Shown: positions 36,100 to 44,605, counted from the first letter of the stretch. The stretch is DNA of 64,000 bases from Peteryoungia aggregata LMG 23059 (GCF_030814435.1 NZ_JAUSUW010000004.1:1-64000), one strand, 5' to 3'. A program made the numbers and translations. The notes: generated by a model from the letters alone, not told the origin.

Positions 36100-36612
36100 A
36101 TGCTCGCAATTCTCAATCGCCACCCCGACCGCGCTGCGGCCGTTTTCGTCACCTTCGGCATGGCGATCGTCGTCGGCTCCGCGCTCGGTTTCGAGCATAT
36201 CGGCGGCTACATTCCCTGCGCGCTCTGCCTGATGCAGCGCAATCCCTATTACATCGGCATCGGCGTCGGCTTCCTGGCCGTGCTGTCTGCCGTCTTCCGC
36301 CTACCGCCTGTTGTCACGAAGACCCTGCTGATCGCGGTTGCGATCCTGATGCTCGTCGGCATGGGGCTGGGCATCTATCATTCCGGCGTCGAGTGGAAGT
36401 TCTGGGAAGGCCCCTCCACCTGCACGATCGGAACCACCGGCGGCGATACGCCGGTCAACGTGCTGGATGCCCTGAACGCCACCAAGGCGCCCTCCTGCAC
36501 CGAAGCGACGCTTCGTGTGCTTGGCCTCTCGTTTGCCGGCTGGAACGTGCTGACAAGTGCGGCACTGGCCGCCATCGCGTTCTGGGGCGCGCTTAGAAAG
36601 CCCAGCATCTGA
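36100..36612 (+). CDS. dsbB: Disulfide bond formation protein B
   Basis: 170 residues with four membrane helices. It passes electrons from DsbA to quinone. Both periplasmic cysteine pairs are present: Cys40-x2-Cys43 (PCALCLMQR, the quinone-facing CXXC with the conserved Arg nearby) and Cys108/Cys133 in the second loop. No dsbA gene is next to it. It converges on the HNH nuclease gene; a GGCGGCG/CGCCGCC inverted repeat (36633-36656) lies in the 66-base gap. Confidence 0.93.
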   Translation: MLAILNRHPDRAAAVFVTFGMAIVVGSALGFEHIGGYIPCALCLMQRNPYYIGIGVGFLAVLSAVFRLPPVVTKTLLIAVAILMLVGMGLGIYHSGVEWKFWEGPSTCTIGTTGGDTPVNVLDALNATKAPSCTEATLRVLGLSFAGWNVLTSAALAAIAFWGALRKPSI

Positions 36613-36678
36613 GCCAGCCCAAGGTCTGAGATGGCGGCGACGCAGAAGGCGCCGCCGAGGATGAAACGAGCCGAAGCC

Positions 36679-37236
36679 TTACGGCTGCAATTCGGTATCC
36701 CAGTAGAGATAGTCCATCCAGCTTTCATGCAGGTAGTTCGGCGGGAAGAGCCGGCCGTTGTTGTGCAGATCCTGCACCGTCGGGCGATAGGGCTTCTGGT
36801 GCGGGAACATTTGCGCCTGCTTCGGCAACTTCGATCCCTTGCGCAGGTTGCATGGCGAACAGGCTGCCACGACGTTTTCCCAGGTCGTCTCGCCGCCATG
36901 GGCGCGCGGGGTGACGTGGTCGAAGGTCAGATCATCAGGCGAACCGCAATACTGGCATTCGAACTTGTCGCGCAGGAAGACATTGAAGCGGGTGAAGGCC
37001 GGGTTCCGGGTCGGCTGAACATAGGTCTTGAGGCTGACCACGCTTGGCAGCCGCATCGAGAAACTCGGCGAGCAGACCGAGTGATCATATTCCGCGATGA
37101 TGTTCACACGGTCGAGGAAGACCGCCTTGATCGCGTCCTGCCAGGACCAGAGCGACAAGGGATAATAACTCAGTGGCCGGTAGTCGGCATTCAGGACGAG
37201 CGCCGGCAGGGCCTGGGGAGAAACTGCAATCGTCAA
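36679..37236 (-). CDS. HNH endonuclease family protein
   Basis: 185 residues. The HNH/zinc domain is clear at about 93-140: CQYCGSPDDLTFDHVTPRAHGG, then WENVVAACSPCNLRKG, giving the two CxxC zinc pairs and the His-Asn-His core. The N-terminal region VLNADYRPLSYYPLSLWSWQDAIKAVF is typical of a widespread housekeeping HNH family, not a restriction or homing enzyme. The biological target is unknown. A promoter with an adjacent palindrome lies upstream (37272-37316). Confidence 0.9.
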   Translation of the reverse strand: MTIAVSPQALPALVLNADYRPLSYYPLSLWSWQDAIKAVFLDRVNIIAEYDHSVCSPSFSMRLPSVVSLKTYVQPTRNPAFTRFNVFLRDKFECQYCGSPDDLTFDHVTPRAHGGETTWENVVAACSPCNLRKGSKLPKQAQMFPHQKPYRPTVQDLHNNGRLFPPNYLHESWMDYLYWDTELQP

Positions 37237-37271
37237 GGCGTACTCCTGATCGATTCGGCATCTGCCCTTCT

Positions 37272-37316
37272 ATATTAGGTCCGTTGTTACAGCATTGTGA
37301 AGCCTGAATTTTCAGG
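37272..37316 (-). promoter_or_regulatory. Possible promoter and palindromic operator of the HNH gene
   Basis: On the minus strand: TTCACA (37301-37296), an 18-base spacer, TAATAT (37277-37272). Directly upstream of the -35 box is a 6-2-6 inverted repeat read on the plus strand as CCTGAATTTTCAGG (37303-37316), a possible regulator site. The box matches are imperfect. Confidence 0.4.
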
Positions 37317-37343
37317 TGAGCCCGCGACCTCTCGGCACGCCCC

Positions 37344-37988
37344 TCAGCGAGGCAAGGCAGTGCGGCCGGTGATGCGGGCGTAATGCGCCCAGAACAGCCG
37401 CGCGGCGACCGATCGGACGGGCGCCCAGGCTTCGGCAAGCTCCGCCACGAGCTCAGGTGCGGGGCGCTCGCCGGCGAAGAAAACATCTCCCACCGAGATC
37501 CTGAGCGCCACGTCGCCGACCGGAAAAATATCGGGATGGCCACCGCAGAACATCAGGTAGACCTCCGCCGTCCAGGGGCCGACACCCTTGAGGCCGGTCA
37601 GCGCCGCAATCGCAGCCTCGGCGGGCATGTCCGTCAATTCGTCGAGCCGGAAGGGGCCACCGAGATCCGCCTTGGCGGCCGCTTCCAGCGCCTGCGCCTT
37701 GCCGCGCGACAGACCGAAAGTGCCAATGAGTTCCGGACCGAGCGCGAGATAATCTTCCGCCAGTGGCCGGTTGCCCAAGACCGCCGTCATCCGCCGCCAG
37801 ATCGCGTCCGCACTTGCCCGCGACACCATCTGCGAGACAATGATCGAGGCGAGCCCCGCAAAGCCGGGTGCGGAAAGCCGGAGCGGCAGCGGACGGCACA
37901 GCTCTGCTATCGGAGAGAGCCGGGGATCTCGCGTCAGCAAAAGGGAAAGCCCCGCAGCGAGGTCGGCCTCGCATCGGATCGTCGTCAA
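37344..37988 (-). CDS. DNA-3-methyladenine glycosylase 2 family protein (AlkA-like)
   Basis: 214 residues, HhH-GPD superfamily. The helix-hairpin-helix LTGLKGVGPWTAE is at about 130-142 and the catalytic Asp is Asp159 (FPVGDVALR). It removes alkylated bases such as 3-methyladenine. It lacks the N-terminal Ada-like part and any iron-sulfur cysteines, so it is the short AlkA form. Start ATG at 37988. It is followed by the HNH gene, and the two may be linked. Confidence 0.9.
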   Translation of the reverse strand: MTTIRCEADLAAGLSLLLTRDPRLSPIAELCRPLPLRLSAPGFAGLASIIVSQMVSRASADAIWRRMTAVLGNRPLAEDYLALGPELIGTFGLSRGKAQALEAAAKADLGGPFRLDELTDMPAEAAIAALTGLKGVGPWTAEVYLMFCGGHPDIFPVGDVALRISVGDVFFAGERPAPELVAELAEAWAPVRSVAARLFWAHYARITGRTALPR

Positions 37989-38032
37989 ATCCGTCCCCTT
38001 TTCCTCATGCCACTCTCATGCGAAGGAAAAGC

Positions 38033-38929
38033 ATGACCGAACGTCCTCGTCAAACCGCAAGCCACGCTGCCCCCGTCTTTCGCTTCGCGCCAAGCCCCAA
38101 TGGCCGTCTGCATCTCGGCCACGCGCTCTCTGCCCTTCTCAACGCGGACATGGCTTCCAGCACGGGTGGACGCCTGCTGCTGCGCATCGAGGATATCGAT
38201 CTCACCCGCTGCAGTCAGGAGCTCGAACAGGCCGTCATCGACGATCTCACCTGGCTAGGGATCGCCTTCGAACAGCCCGTCCGCCGCCAGTCGGAGCACT
38301 TCCCGCTTTATCGCGCGGCTCTTGACCGGCTGAAGGCCATGGACCTGGTCTATCCTGCCTTCCTGACCCGCAGCGAGGTGAAGGCCCGCGTCTCGGCCTT
38401 CGAGCGCGAGGGCGGCACCTGGCCACGCGACCCGGATGGCGCACCGCTTTATCCGAAGGAGGAGCGGTCGCTTGGCGAAGACGAAAGGGCGGAGAAACTG
38501 GCAACGGCGGAGCGCCACGCCTGGCGGCTCGACATCGCCAGGGCGCAACGCGTCGTCGGGGCAAAGCTCAGCTGGCAGGAAACCGGCGACGGGCCACAAG
38601 GCGAGATCAAGGCCGATCCGGCCGCCTGGGGCGATGTGGTTCTCTGGCGCTCCGATGCCCCCTCAAGCTACCACCTCGCCGTCACCGTGGACGATGCTGC
38701 GCAAGGGGTAAGCCATGTCGTGCGGGGCCTCGACCTCTTCCATGCCACATCGGTCCACCGCCTGCTGCAGACCCTGCTCGGGCTGCCGGAACCCGTCTAC
38801 CACCACCACCGGCTGATCCTGGGCCCCGACGGACGCAAGCTATCGAAAAGCCTTGATGACACGGCGCTGTCTACGCTCAGAGCCGAGGGAAAAACGCCGT
38901 CAGATATCCGAGCCATGGTCGGGATTTGA
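38033..38929 (+). CDS. gluQRS: tRNA glutamyl-Q(34) synthetase (GluQRS)
   Basis: 298 residues. It attaches glutamate to queuosine at position 34 of tRNA-Asp. It resembles the catalytic half of glutamyl-tRNA synthetase without the anticodon domain: FRFAPSPNGRLHLGHA (HIGH motif) and KLSKS (KMSKS). The CxC pair of the usual zinc site is replaced (VYPAFLTR), and no other Cys is nearby, so this is a zinc-less variant. The start at 38033 has gaaggaaaagc upstream. Its last 30 bases overlap the convergent YihY gene. Confidence 0.92.
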   Translation: MTERPRQTASHAAPVFRFAPSPNGRLHLGHALSALLNADMASSTGGRLLLRIEDIDLTRCSQELEQAVIDDLTWLGIAFEQPVRRQSEHFPLYRAALDRLKAMDLVYPAFLTRSEVKARVSAFEREGGTWPRDPDGAPLYPKEERSLGEDERAEKLATAERHAWRLDIARAQRVVGAKLSWQETGDGPQGEIKADPAAWGDVVLWRSDAPSSYHLAVTVDDAAQGVSHVVRGLDLFHATSVHRLLQTLLGLPEPVYHHHRLILGPDGRKLSKSLDDTALSTLRAEGKTPSDIRAMVGI

Positions 38930-39793
38930 GATCCCGACATCAGGCTCGCCCTTGACCGGCACCACCCGGAACTTCATCAGCGCCGCATTGAATTCCGCCC
39001 CGATGATGAAGATCGCGCCGACCATGTAGAGGAAGACCAGAACGATCATGATCGAGGCAAGACCGGCATAGGTCGCGGCATAATTGGCAAACGAGGCGAG
39101 GTAGTAGCCGAAAAGCAGGGCGCCGATGAGCCAGAGGGCAAGTGTGAGCATCACGCCCGGCAGCACGTCGATCAGCCGCCGGCGGCCCGCCGGCAGGCCG
39201 AGGTGAAAGACCAGCAGCGTCACGATCAGGAAGGCAACCGTGCCGTAGACGCGCCAGTTGGCGACGGTCGCCAGGAATTCCTTCAGGAACGGAAAGAGCT
39301 TCTCGGCATAGGCGAGCGCCACGGGCACCGCGACGAGAAGCGCGCTGATCGCCGCCAGCACCACCACCGCCGCAAGCACGAAACCGAGGCTGAGCAGTCT
39401 CGTGAGATACCACGGTCGCGTCTCGGCGACCCGGTAGGCGCGGTTGAGGGAGACCCGCAGCGCCTCGACGCCATTCGAGGCGAAGTAGGCTGCCGCCAGC
39501 ACCGAGATCGTGAGCAGCCCGCCGCGCGGAATGGTCAGCACCTGCACCACCTGGTCGGACAGGGGTTTCGCGATCGTTTCCGGCCAGGTGTCGAAGATCA
39601 AATGCACCGCCGTTTCGGCGAACTGGTCGGCGCCGAGGAAGCTCGCAAGCGCCGTGCCGAAAATCAGGAAGGGAAAGAGCGCAAGAATGGCCGACAGCGC
39701 CACATGGCTCGCCATAGCCCAGCCGTCGTCCTCGGTGAAGTGCCAGAACGCATCATAACCGACCTTGTAGAGCATACGCAGGAAAGTCGGCAT
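38900..39793 (-). CDS. YihY/BrkB family inner-membrane protein
   Basis: 297 residues with about six membrane helices. Family markers: DDGWAMASHVALSAILALFPFLIF near the start, YFASNGVEALRVSLNRAYRV, and YAATYAGLASIMIVLVFLYMVGAIFIIGAEFNA at the end. It was once called ribonuclease BN by mistake; the family is now seen as a membrane protein of unknown function, possibly in transport or envelope biology. The start at 39793 (MPTFLRMLYKVGYDAFW) is chosen; longer in-frame starts run antisense into the SDR gene. The 3' end overlaps gluQRS by 30 bases tail to tail. Confidence 0.9.
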   Translation of the reverse strand: MPTFLRMLYKVGYDAFWHFTEDDGWAMASHVALSAILALFPFLIFGTALASFLGADQFAETAVHLIFDTWPETIAKPLSDQVVQVLTIPRGGLLTISVLAAAYFASNGVEALRVSLNRAYRVAETRPWYLTRLLSLGFVLAAVVVLAAISALLVAVPVALAYAEKLFPFLKEFLATVANWRVYGTVAFLIVTLLVFHLGLPAGRRRLIDVLPGVMLTLALWLIGALLFGYYLASFANYAATYAGLASIMIVLVFLYMVGAIFIIGAEFNAALMKFRVVPVKGEPDVGISNPDHGSDI

Positions 39794-39886
39794 CCAGTCT
39801 CCTTGAGAACGCGGGGTACGATTGCAGGCTGGGGCCGAATATGGGAAACCGGTCGGCATTTGCAAAGGAAGAACGAGGTTTTCCCC

Positions 39887-40711
39887 GTGAAGAGCATCAT
39901 CGTCACCGGTTGTTCCTCCGGCATCGGCGCCTACTGCGCCGAGGCCCTGAAACGCGATGGCTGGCGCGTCTTCGCGACGGTGCGCAAGCCAGACGATCTC
40001 GCCCCGCTTGAGGCCAAGGGCATCGAGGCCCTTCTGATGGATTACACCGATCCCGCGAGCATCGAGCGGCTGGTGGCGACCGTCTTCGAGCGGACCGGTG
40101 GCCGGCTCGATGCCCTCTTCAACAACGGCGCCTATGGGCAGGCGGGCGCGGTGGAAGATCTGCCGACGGAGGCGCTGCGCGCCCAGTTCGAGACCAATCT
40201 CTTCGGCTGGCACGACCTGACCCGCCGGGTGATCCCTGCCATGCGGGCGCAAGGCGAAGGCCGCATCGTACAATGCTCCTCCATCCTCGGCATCGTGCCC
40301 TATCGCTGGCGCGGCGCCTATACGGCGTCGAAATTCGCGCTGGAAGGCCTGTCGCTGACGCTGAGGATGGAACTCGAGGGATCGGGCGTGCAGGTGAGCC
40401 TGATCGAGCCCGGCCCGATCGAAAGCCGCTTCACCGCAAATGCGCTTCATCATATCCGCGAGGCGATCGACCTCGAAAACTCTGTGCATGCCGAAAACTA
40501 TCGCCGACAGCTGGCGCGACTCGATGGCACAGGCCCCGTGAACCGCCACAAACTCGGGCCGGATGCAGTCTACAAAGTCCTCACCCACGCCTTGACCGCC
40601 CGGCGTGCCCGCCCACATTATCTCGTGACCAAGCCGGCGAAACAGGGGGCCCTGCTCAAGCGCTGGCTGCCGGCCGACCTCTTTTATCGACTGATGCGCT
40701 CGCTGGACTGA
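39887..40711 (+). CDS. SDR family NAD(P)-dependent oxidoreductase
   Basis: 274 residues, classical short-chain dehydrogenase. The cofactor loop is VTGCSSGIGAYCAEAL (TGxxxGIG), the active site YTASK (Tyr-x3-Lys), with the catalytic Ser in QCSSILGI and NNGAYG as the structural NNAG-like motif. The start is GTG at 39887 with GAGG 8 bases upstream; earlier in-frame Met codons lie antisense in YihY and are rejected. Substrate unknown. It is followed by the HIG1 and PduO genes on the same strand with short spacing, probably one operon. Confidence 0.88.
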   Translation: MKSIIVTGCSSGIGAYCAEALKRDGWRVFATVRKPDDLAPLEAKGIEALLMDYTDPASIERLVATVFERTGGRLDALFNNGAYGQAGAVEDLPTEALRAQFETNLFGWHDLTRRVIPAMRAQGEGRIVQCSSILGIVPYRWRGAYTASKFALEGLSLTLRMELEGSGVQVSLIEPGPIESRFTANALHHIREAIDLENSVHAENYRRQLARLDGTGPVNRHKLGPDAVYKVLTHALTARRARPHYLVTKPAKQGALLKRWLPADLFYRLMRSLD

Positions 40712-40741
40712 CCGGCGACGAACAAAGGCACTTCCATCGCA

Positions 40742-40939
40742 ATGTCCACATTTACCTATGTCCTCGCCATCATCGTCATGGGGCTTGTCGCCCTTGTCCT
40801 CGTCCGGGGGCTCTTCAACATGCTGAAGGGCGGGGATGGCAACACCTCCAACAAGCTGATGCAGGCGCGCATCGTGCTGCAGGCGATCGCGATTGCGCTG
40901 ATCATGCTGACGCTGTGGCTCACCGGCGGAGGACGCTAA
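40742..40939 (+). CDS. Twin transmembrane protein (HIG1 domain)
   Basis: 65 residues with two membrane helices joined by a polar loop: FTYVLAIIVMGLVALVLVRGLFNML, then GGDGNTSNKLMQARIVLQAIAIALIMLTLWL. LMQARIVLQAIAIALI is the bacterial HIG1 (hypoxia-induced gene 1) signature; mitochondrial relatives assist cytochrome oxidase. It lies between the SDR gene and the PduO adenosyltransferase gene (3-base gap), an arrangement repeated across rhizobia. Confidence 0.88.
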   Translation: MSTFTYVLAIIVMGLVALVLVRGLFNMLKGGDGNTSNKLMQARIVLQAIAIALIMLTLWLTGGGR

Positions 40940-40942
40940 ACC

Positions 40943-41521
40943 ATGGTCAAGCTCAACAAGATCTACACCCGCACCGGCGATGACGGCACCACAGCCCTGG
41001 TGACCGGCCCGCGCCGTCTGAAGCACGACCTGCGCGTCGACGCCTATGGCACGATCGACGAAACCAATTCGGCGATCGGCATCGCCCGGCTGCATACGGC
41101 CGAGATGCCGGAGCTCGACGCCATGTTGATGCGCATCCAGAACGACCTCTTCGACCTGGGCGCGGATCTCGCGGCCCCCGAAACCGGCGAAGTCTTGTCC
41201 TATGAGCCGCTGCGCGTCATCGAGGCCCAGGTCGACCGGATCGAGAAGGAGATCGACCAGCTAAATGCCGATCTCGACCCCCTCAAATCCTTCATCCTGC
41301 CCGGCGGCACGCCGGCTGCCGCCTATCTGCACCTTGCCCGCACCACCTCGCGTCGGGCTGAGCGCATCATGGTCGAACTGTCGCGTTTCGATGGCGAGGA
41401 AGTCGGCGAGCCGGCGCTGAAATATGTGAACCGGTTGTCGGACTTTCTGTTTGTGGCAGCACGTCATGCGAATGATGGCGGCAGGGCGGATATTCTCTGG
41501 GTGCCGGGGAAGAACAGGTAA
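40943..41521 (+). CDS. Cob(I)alamin adenosyltransferase, PduO type
   Basis: 192 residues, five-helix bundle. It transfers adenosyl from ATP to corrinoid to make coenzyme B12. The ATP-binding N-terminus is KIYTRTGDDGTTAL; the conserved Arg/Asn helix is LARTTSRRAERIMVEL and YVNRLSDFLFVAAR. The gene follows the HIG1 gene by three bases. A hairpin follows 24 bases after the stop (41545-41565). Confidence 0.94.
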   Translation: MVKLNKIYTRTGDDGTTALVTGPRRLKHDLRVDAYGTIDETNSAIGIARLHTAEMPELDAMLMRIQNDLFDLGADLAAPETGEVLSYEPLRVIEAQVDRIEKEIDQLNADLDPLKSFILPGGTPAAAYLHLARTTSRRAERIMVELSRFDGEEVGEPALKYVNRLSDFLFVAARHANDGGRADILWVPGKNR

Positions 41522-41544
41522 GGATTCCGATAGCGAGGGACGCA

Positions 41545-41565
41545 TCTCCCCCATTGCGGGGGAGA
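41545..41565 (+). terminator. Hairpin following the PduO gene, first unit of the hairpin array
   Basis: TCTCCCCC (41545-41552), loop attgc, GGGGGAGA (41558-41565). It is well placed to end the SDR-HIG1-PduO transcript, but has no T run after it, and the motif belongs to a family of G/C hairpins that recurs in rhizobial spacers. Confidence 0.45.
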
Positions 41566-41745
41566 AAGCGATTTCGATGAATTAGTCGTGGCGCAAGCCA
41601 CGGCTAAACATCAGAAATCGCAAGAGGGGGGCTCGGTGAGGTTGGTGCCCACGGAACTGTGCCCCTCTCCGGGAAAATCCGAAGTTTAGGCGGCTTACGC
41701 TCGCCTAAGCCTTCGATTTTCCGTCCTCCCCCGCTTGGGGGGAGG
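41545..41745. repeat. Array of nested inverted repeats (mosaic intergenic element)
   Basis: Four hairpins fill this spacer: (1) 41545-41565; (2) a 54-base cruciform 41568-41621, outer arms GCGATTTC/GAAATCGC, then GATG/CATC and TTAG-T-CGTGGC/GCCACG-G-CTAA around a gcaa loop; (3) a 51-base cruciform 41672-41722, arms starting GGAAAATCCGAAG and ending CTTCGATTTTCC, with AGGCG/CGCCT inside; (4) CCTCCCCC-gctt-GGGGGGAGG at 41725-41745. The arms carry compensating small mismatches. No gene lies in 41522-41868. It resembles the palindromic mosaic repeats of Rhizobium and Agrobacterium chromosomes, but I cannot name the family. Confidence 0.65.
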
Positions 41746-41868
41746 CGGGCTGCGGCGCCTTATATCACCCACATGGGAAGGTAGGAGCCACCTACGTGGT
41801 GCCCGCCCCCCTGTCCCCGCATCCCAACCTGCGCTAGCATTGGCCTACCCCAACCCCGACGAGGCGCG

Positions 41869-42726
41869 ATGTTCATTCCCCTGCATGACCGAAACGCGCT
41901 CAAGCATATTCGCAAGCAATATGTGACGCTGGGGCTGATTCTCGCCAATGTCGTGACCCATGCGCTGGCCACACTGGCACCCGATGCGCTTTACGAGATC
42001 GGGGTCTATGGCATGGGATTCATTCCGGCTGTTGCCTTCAACATTGCCGAGCTCGATCCGCGGCTGGTGCTGGTGCCGGAAACTGCGACCTACATCACCT
42101 ATTCCTTCCTGCATGGCAGCTGGCTGCATCTGGGCTCCAACATGCTCTTCCTCTGGGTCTTCGGCGACAATGTCGAGGACGCCATGGGGCACTTCAAGTT
42201 CCTGTTCTTTTACCTCGCCTGCGCGGCAGCCGGCGCGCTCGTGCATGGGCTGGTTATGCCGGCGAGCGAAGCGCCGCTGATCGGGGCGTCGGGCGCGGTG
42301 TCGGGCGTCGTCGCGGCCTATCTGATGCTGCATCCCAAGGTGCGCGTCTGGGTGCTGGTGTTCATGCGCTTTCCCCTGCCGCTTCCGGCCTTCATCCCGC
42401 TCCTCTTCTGGGTCGGCCAGCAATTCGTCATGCTGGTCATCGACGGCGACAGCAATGTCTCCTGGGGCGCCCATGTCGGCGGGATCCTGGCAGGCGCGCT
42501 TCTGGTGCTCTTTTTGCGACGTCCGGGTGTGCCCCTCTTCGACCGCGCGATCGTAACGCCCCGCGCCGTCGAGCATGAGGCGGCATCCGTCGACGTGGCG
42601 CCGGTCGGCCCCTGGGGGCAGAGGCCCGCAGGAAACGCACCGGATGGTGAGGCGTCAGGCGGCACACTCCGCCCGGAAACCCCGGCAAGCCAGCCGGTCC
42701 GAAAGGTCACCCATTGGGGACGATGA
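41869..42726 (+). CDS. Rhomboid family intramembrane serine protease
   Basis: 285 residues, six membrane helices. The catalytic pair is Ser141 (GASGAVSGV) and His202 (WGAHVGGILAG), so the protease looks active. The rhomboid helix-2 HGSWLHLGSNMLFLWVFGDNVED motif (His and Asn of the oxyanion hole) is also present. The C-terminal 50 residues are a polar, proline-rich tail without a domain. The gene follows the hairpin array and precedes etfB; substrates are unknown. Confidence 0.92.
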   Translation: MFIPLHDRNALKHIRKQYVTLGLILANVVTHALATLAPDALYEIGVYGMGFIPAVAFNIAELDPRLVLVPETATYITYSFLHGSWLHLGSNMLFLWVFGDNVEDAMGHFKFLFFYLACAAAGALVHGLVMPASEAPLIGASGAVSGVVAAYLMLHPKVRVWVLVFMRFPLPLPAFIPLLFWVGQQFVMLVIDGDSNVSWGAHVGGILAGALLVLFLRRPGVPLFDRAIVTPRAVEHEAASVDVAPVGPWGQRPAGNAPDGEASGGTLRPETPASQPVRKVTHWGR

Positions 42727-42749
42727 CAACAGGTCGCGGGCCAAACATA

Positions 42750-42765
42750 TTGACGTGAACGTCAA
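42750..42765. promoter_or_regulatory. MerR/LiuR-like palindromic operator upstream of etfBA
   Basis: Perfect inverted repeat TTGACGT-GA-ACGTCAA, 136 bases upstream of the etfB start. Palindromes of this ACGTnnACGT type are the known sites of LiuR, a MerR-family regulator of branched-chain amino acid and fatty acid breakdown in proteobacteria, and etf genes belong to such regulons. TTGACG could itself be the -35 box, followed after 17 bases by TATTGC, so the operator would overlap the promoter. Confidence 0.6.
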
Positions 42766-42900
42766 CGTAAATTATTGCTGTCGGCCAAATGGCATCGATC
42801 GTTGTATTTGGGGAAAAAATGCGTATCGATGTCGCCAATCGACAAACGGCGGAGCGCATCTGAGCGCATTTTCCGGCGGAAGATTTGAAGAGAGGAACCC

Positions 42901-43650
42901 ATGAAGATACTCGTCCCAGTCAAGCGGGTTGTGGATTACAACGTCAAGATCCGCGTCAAGCCTGATGGTTCTGGCGTAGAACTCGCCAACGTCAAGATGT
43001 CCATGAACCCCTTCGACGAGATCTCCGTCGAGGAAGCCCTGCGGCTGAAGGAAGCCGGCAAGGCTGAGGAAGTGGTCGTTGTTTCGATCGGCCCTGCCAA
43101 GGCCGAGGAAACCATCCGCACCGCACTCGCCATGGGCGCTGACCGCGGCATCCTAATCGAGACCGACGAAGCCGTCGAGCCGCTCGCCGTTGCCAAGCTC
43201 CTCAAGGGCGTGGTGGAAGCCGAGGCTCCAGGCCTCGTCATCGTCGGCAAGCAGGCGATCGACGACGATTCGAACCAGACCGGCCAGATGCTGGCAGCGC
43301 TCCTCGGCTGGGGCCAGGCGACGTTCGCCTCCAAGCTCGAGCTTTCCGCCGACAAGGCGACCGTGACCCGCGAAGTCGACGGCGGTCTGCAGACCATCGA
43401 CGTCAAGCTGCCGGCTATCGTCACGACCGATCTGCGCCTCAACGAGCCGCGCTACGCTTCGCTGCCGAACATCATGAAGGCGAAGAAGAAGCCGCTCGAC
43501 AAGAAGTCGCCTGCCGACTTCGGCGTCGACGTTGCCCCGCGCCTGAAGGTGCTGAAGACCGAAGAGCCGGGTGGCCGCAAGGCGGGCATCAAGGTGAAGT
43601 CGGTGGCAGAGCTTGTCGACAAGCTGAAAAACGAAGCCGGCGTATTGTAA
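42901..43650 (+). CDS. etfB: Electron transfer flavoprotein subunit beta
   Basis: 249 residues. With EtfA it carries electrons from acyl-CoA dehydrogenases to ETF-ubiquinone oxidoreductase. The N-terminus [26 protein letters not shown] and the middle [23 protein letters not shown] are typical, as is the AMP-binding region [23 protein letters not shown]. Its start has agagagg about 6 bases upstream. It is followed by etfA after 25 bases. The plain ETF length and partner gene argue against the nitrogen-fixation fixA version. A LiuR-like palindrome lies upstream. Confidence 0.96.
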   Translation: MKILVPVKRVVDYNVKIRVKPDGSGVELANVKMSMNPFDEISVEEALRLKEAGKAEEVVVVSIGPAKAEETIRTALAMGADRGILIETDEAVEPLAVAKLLKGVVEAEAPGLVIVGKQAIDDDSNQTGQMLAALLGWGQATFASKLELSADKATVTREVDGGLQTIDVKLPAIVTTDLRLNEPRYASLPNIMKAKKKPLDKKSPADFGVDVAPRLKVLKTEEPGGRKAGIKVKSVAELVDKLKNEAGVL

Positions 43651-43675
43651 GCGGAACGGACAGGAGAAACGTAAA

Positions 43676-44605
43676 ATGGCTATTCTTCTTCTCGCAGAAC
43701 ACGACAACGCGACCGTCTCCGAACAGACCGCGAAGGCCCTGACGGCCGCCACGAAAATCGGTGGCGACGTGGCAGTGCTGGTCGCCGGCTCCGGCGCCAA
43801 GGCTGCCGCCGATGCGGCTGCAAAGCTCTCGGGCGTCTCCAAGGTGCTGCTCGCTGACGACGCTTCGCTCGGCAACAACCTGGCGGAACCGCTGGCGGCC
43901 CTTATCGTCTCGCTTGCCGGCTCTTACGACACGATCATCGCGGCTGCGACCTCGGTCGGCAAGAACGTGATGCCGCGCGTCGCAGCCCTGCTCGATGTCA
44001 TGCAGGTCTCGGAAATCACTGAAGTGGTATCTGCCGACACCTTCAAGCGTCCGATCTATGCCGGTAATGCCATCCAGACCGTGCAATCGACCGATGCCAA
44101 GAAGGTCATCACGGTCCGCACCGCCTCCTTCGCCGCTGCCGGTGACGGTGGCTCGGCTGCCGTCGAAACTATCGCCGCTGTCGCGAACCCGGGCGTTTCC
44201 TCCTACGTCTCTGACGCGCTGTCGTCGTCGGACCGGCCGGAGCTGGCATCCGCCAAGATCATCGTCTCCGGTGGTCGTGCGCTTGGCTCCTCGGAGAAAT
44301 TCCAGGAAGTGATCCTGCCAGTTGCCGACAAGCTGGGTGCCGCCGTCGGCGCGTCCCGTGCGGCCGTCGATGCCGGCTACGCCCCGAACGACTGGCAGGT
44401 TGGCCAGACCGGCAAGGTGGTTGCCCCGCAGCTCTACATCGCCTGCGGCATCTCGGGCGCGATCCAGCACCTCGCCGGCATGAAGGACTCCAAGGTCATC
44501 GTCGCCATCAACAAGGACGAGGAAGCCCCGATCTTCCAGGTCGCCGATTACGGCCTCGTCGCCGACATCTTCGAAGCCCTGCCGGAGCTCGAGAAGGCGC
44601 TCTAA
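43676..44605 (+). CDS. etfA: Electron transfer flavoprotein subunit alpha
   Basis: 309 residues. It binds FAD through its C-terminal domain: [14 protein letters not shown] [15 protein letters not shown], then [45 protein letters not shown], the ETF-alpha signature. The N-terminal half is the ETF fold shared with EtfB. It is expressed with etfB and ends before a strong terminator at 44664. Confidence 0.96.
   Translation: MAILLLAEHDNATVSEQTAKALTAATKIGGDVAVLVAGSGAKAAADAAAKLSGVSKVLLADDASLGNNLAEPLAALIVSLAGSYDTIIAAATSVGKNVMPRVAALLDVMQVSEITEVVSADTFKRPIYAGNAIQTVQSTDAKKVITVRTASFAAAGDGGSAAVETIAAVANPGVSSYVSDALSSSDRPELASAKIIVSGGRALGSSEKFQEVILPVADKLGAAVGASRAAVDAGYAPNDWQVGQTGKVVAPQLYIACGISGAIQHLAGMKDSKVIVAINKDEEAPIFQVADYGLVADIFEALPELEKAL

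Noticed and set aside
39794..41095. 434-codon upstream extension of the YihY frame
   Set aside because: It runs antisense through the SDR, HIG1 and part of the PduO genes; YihY's natural N-terminus is at 39793.
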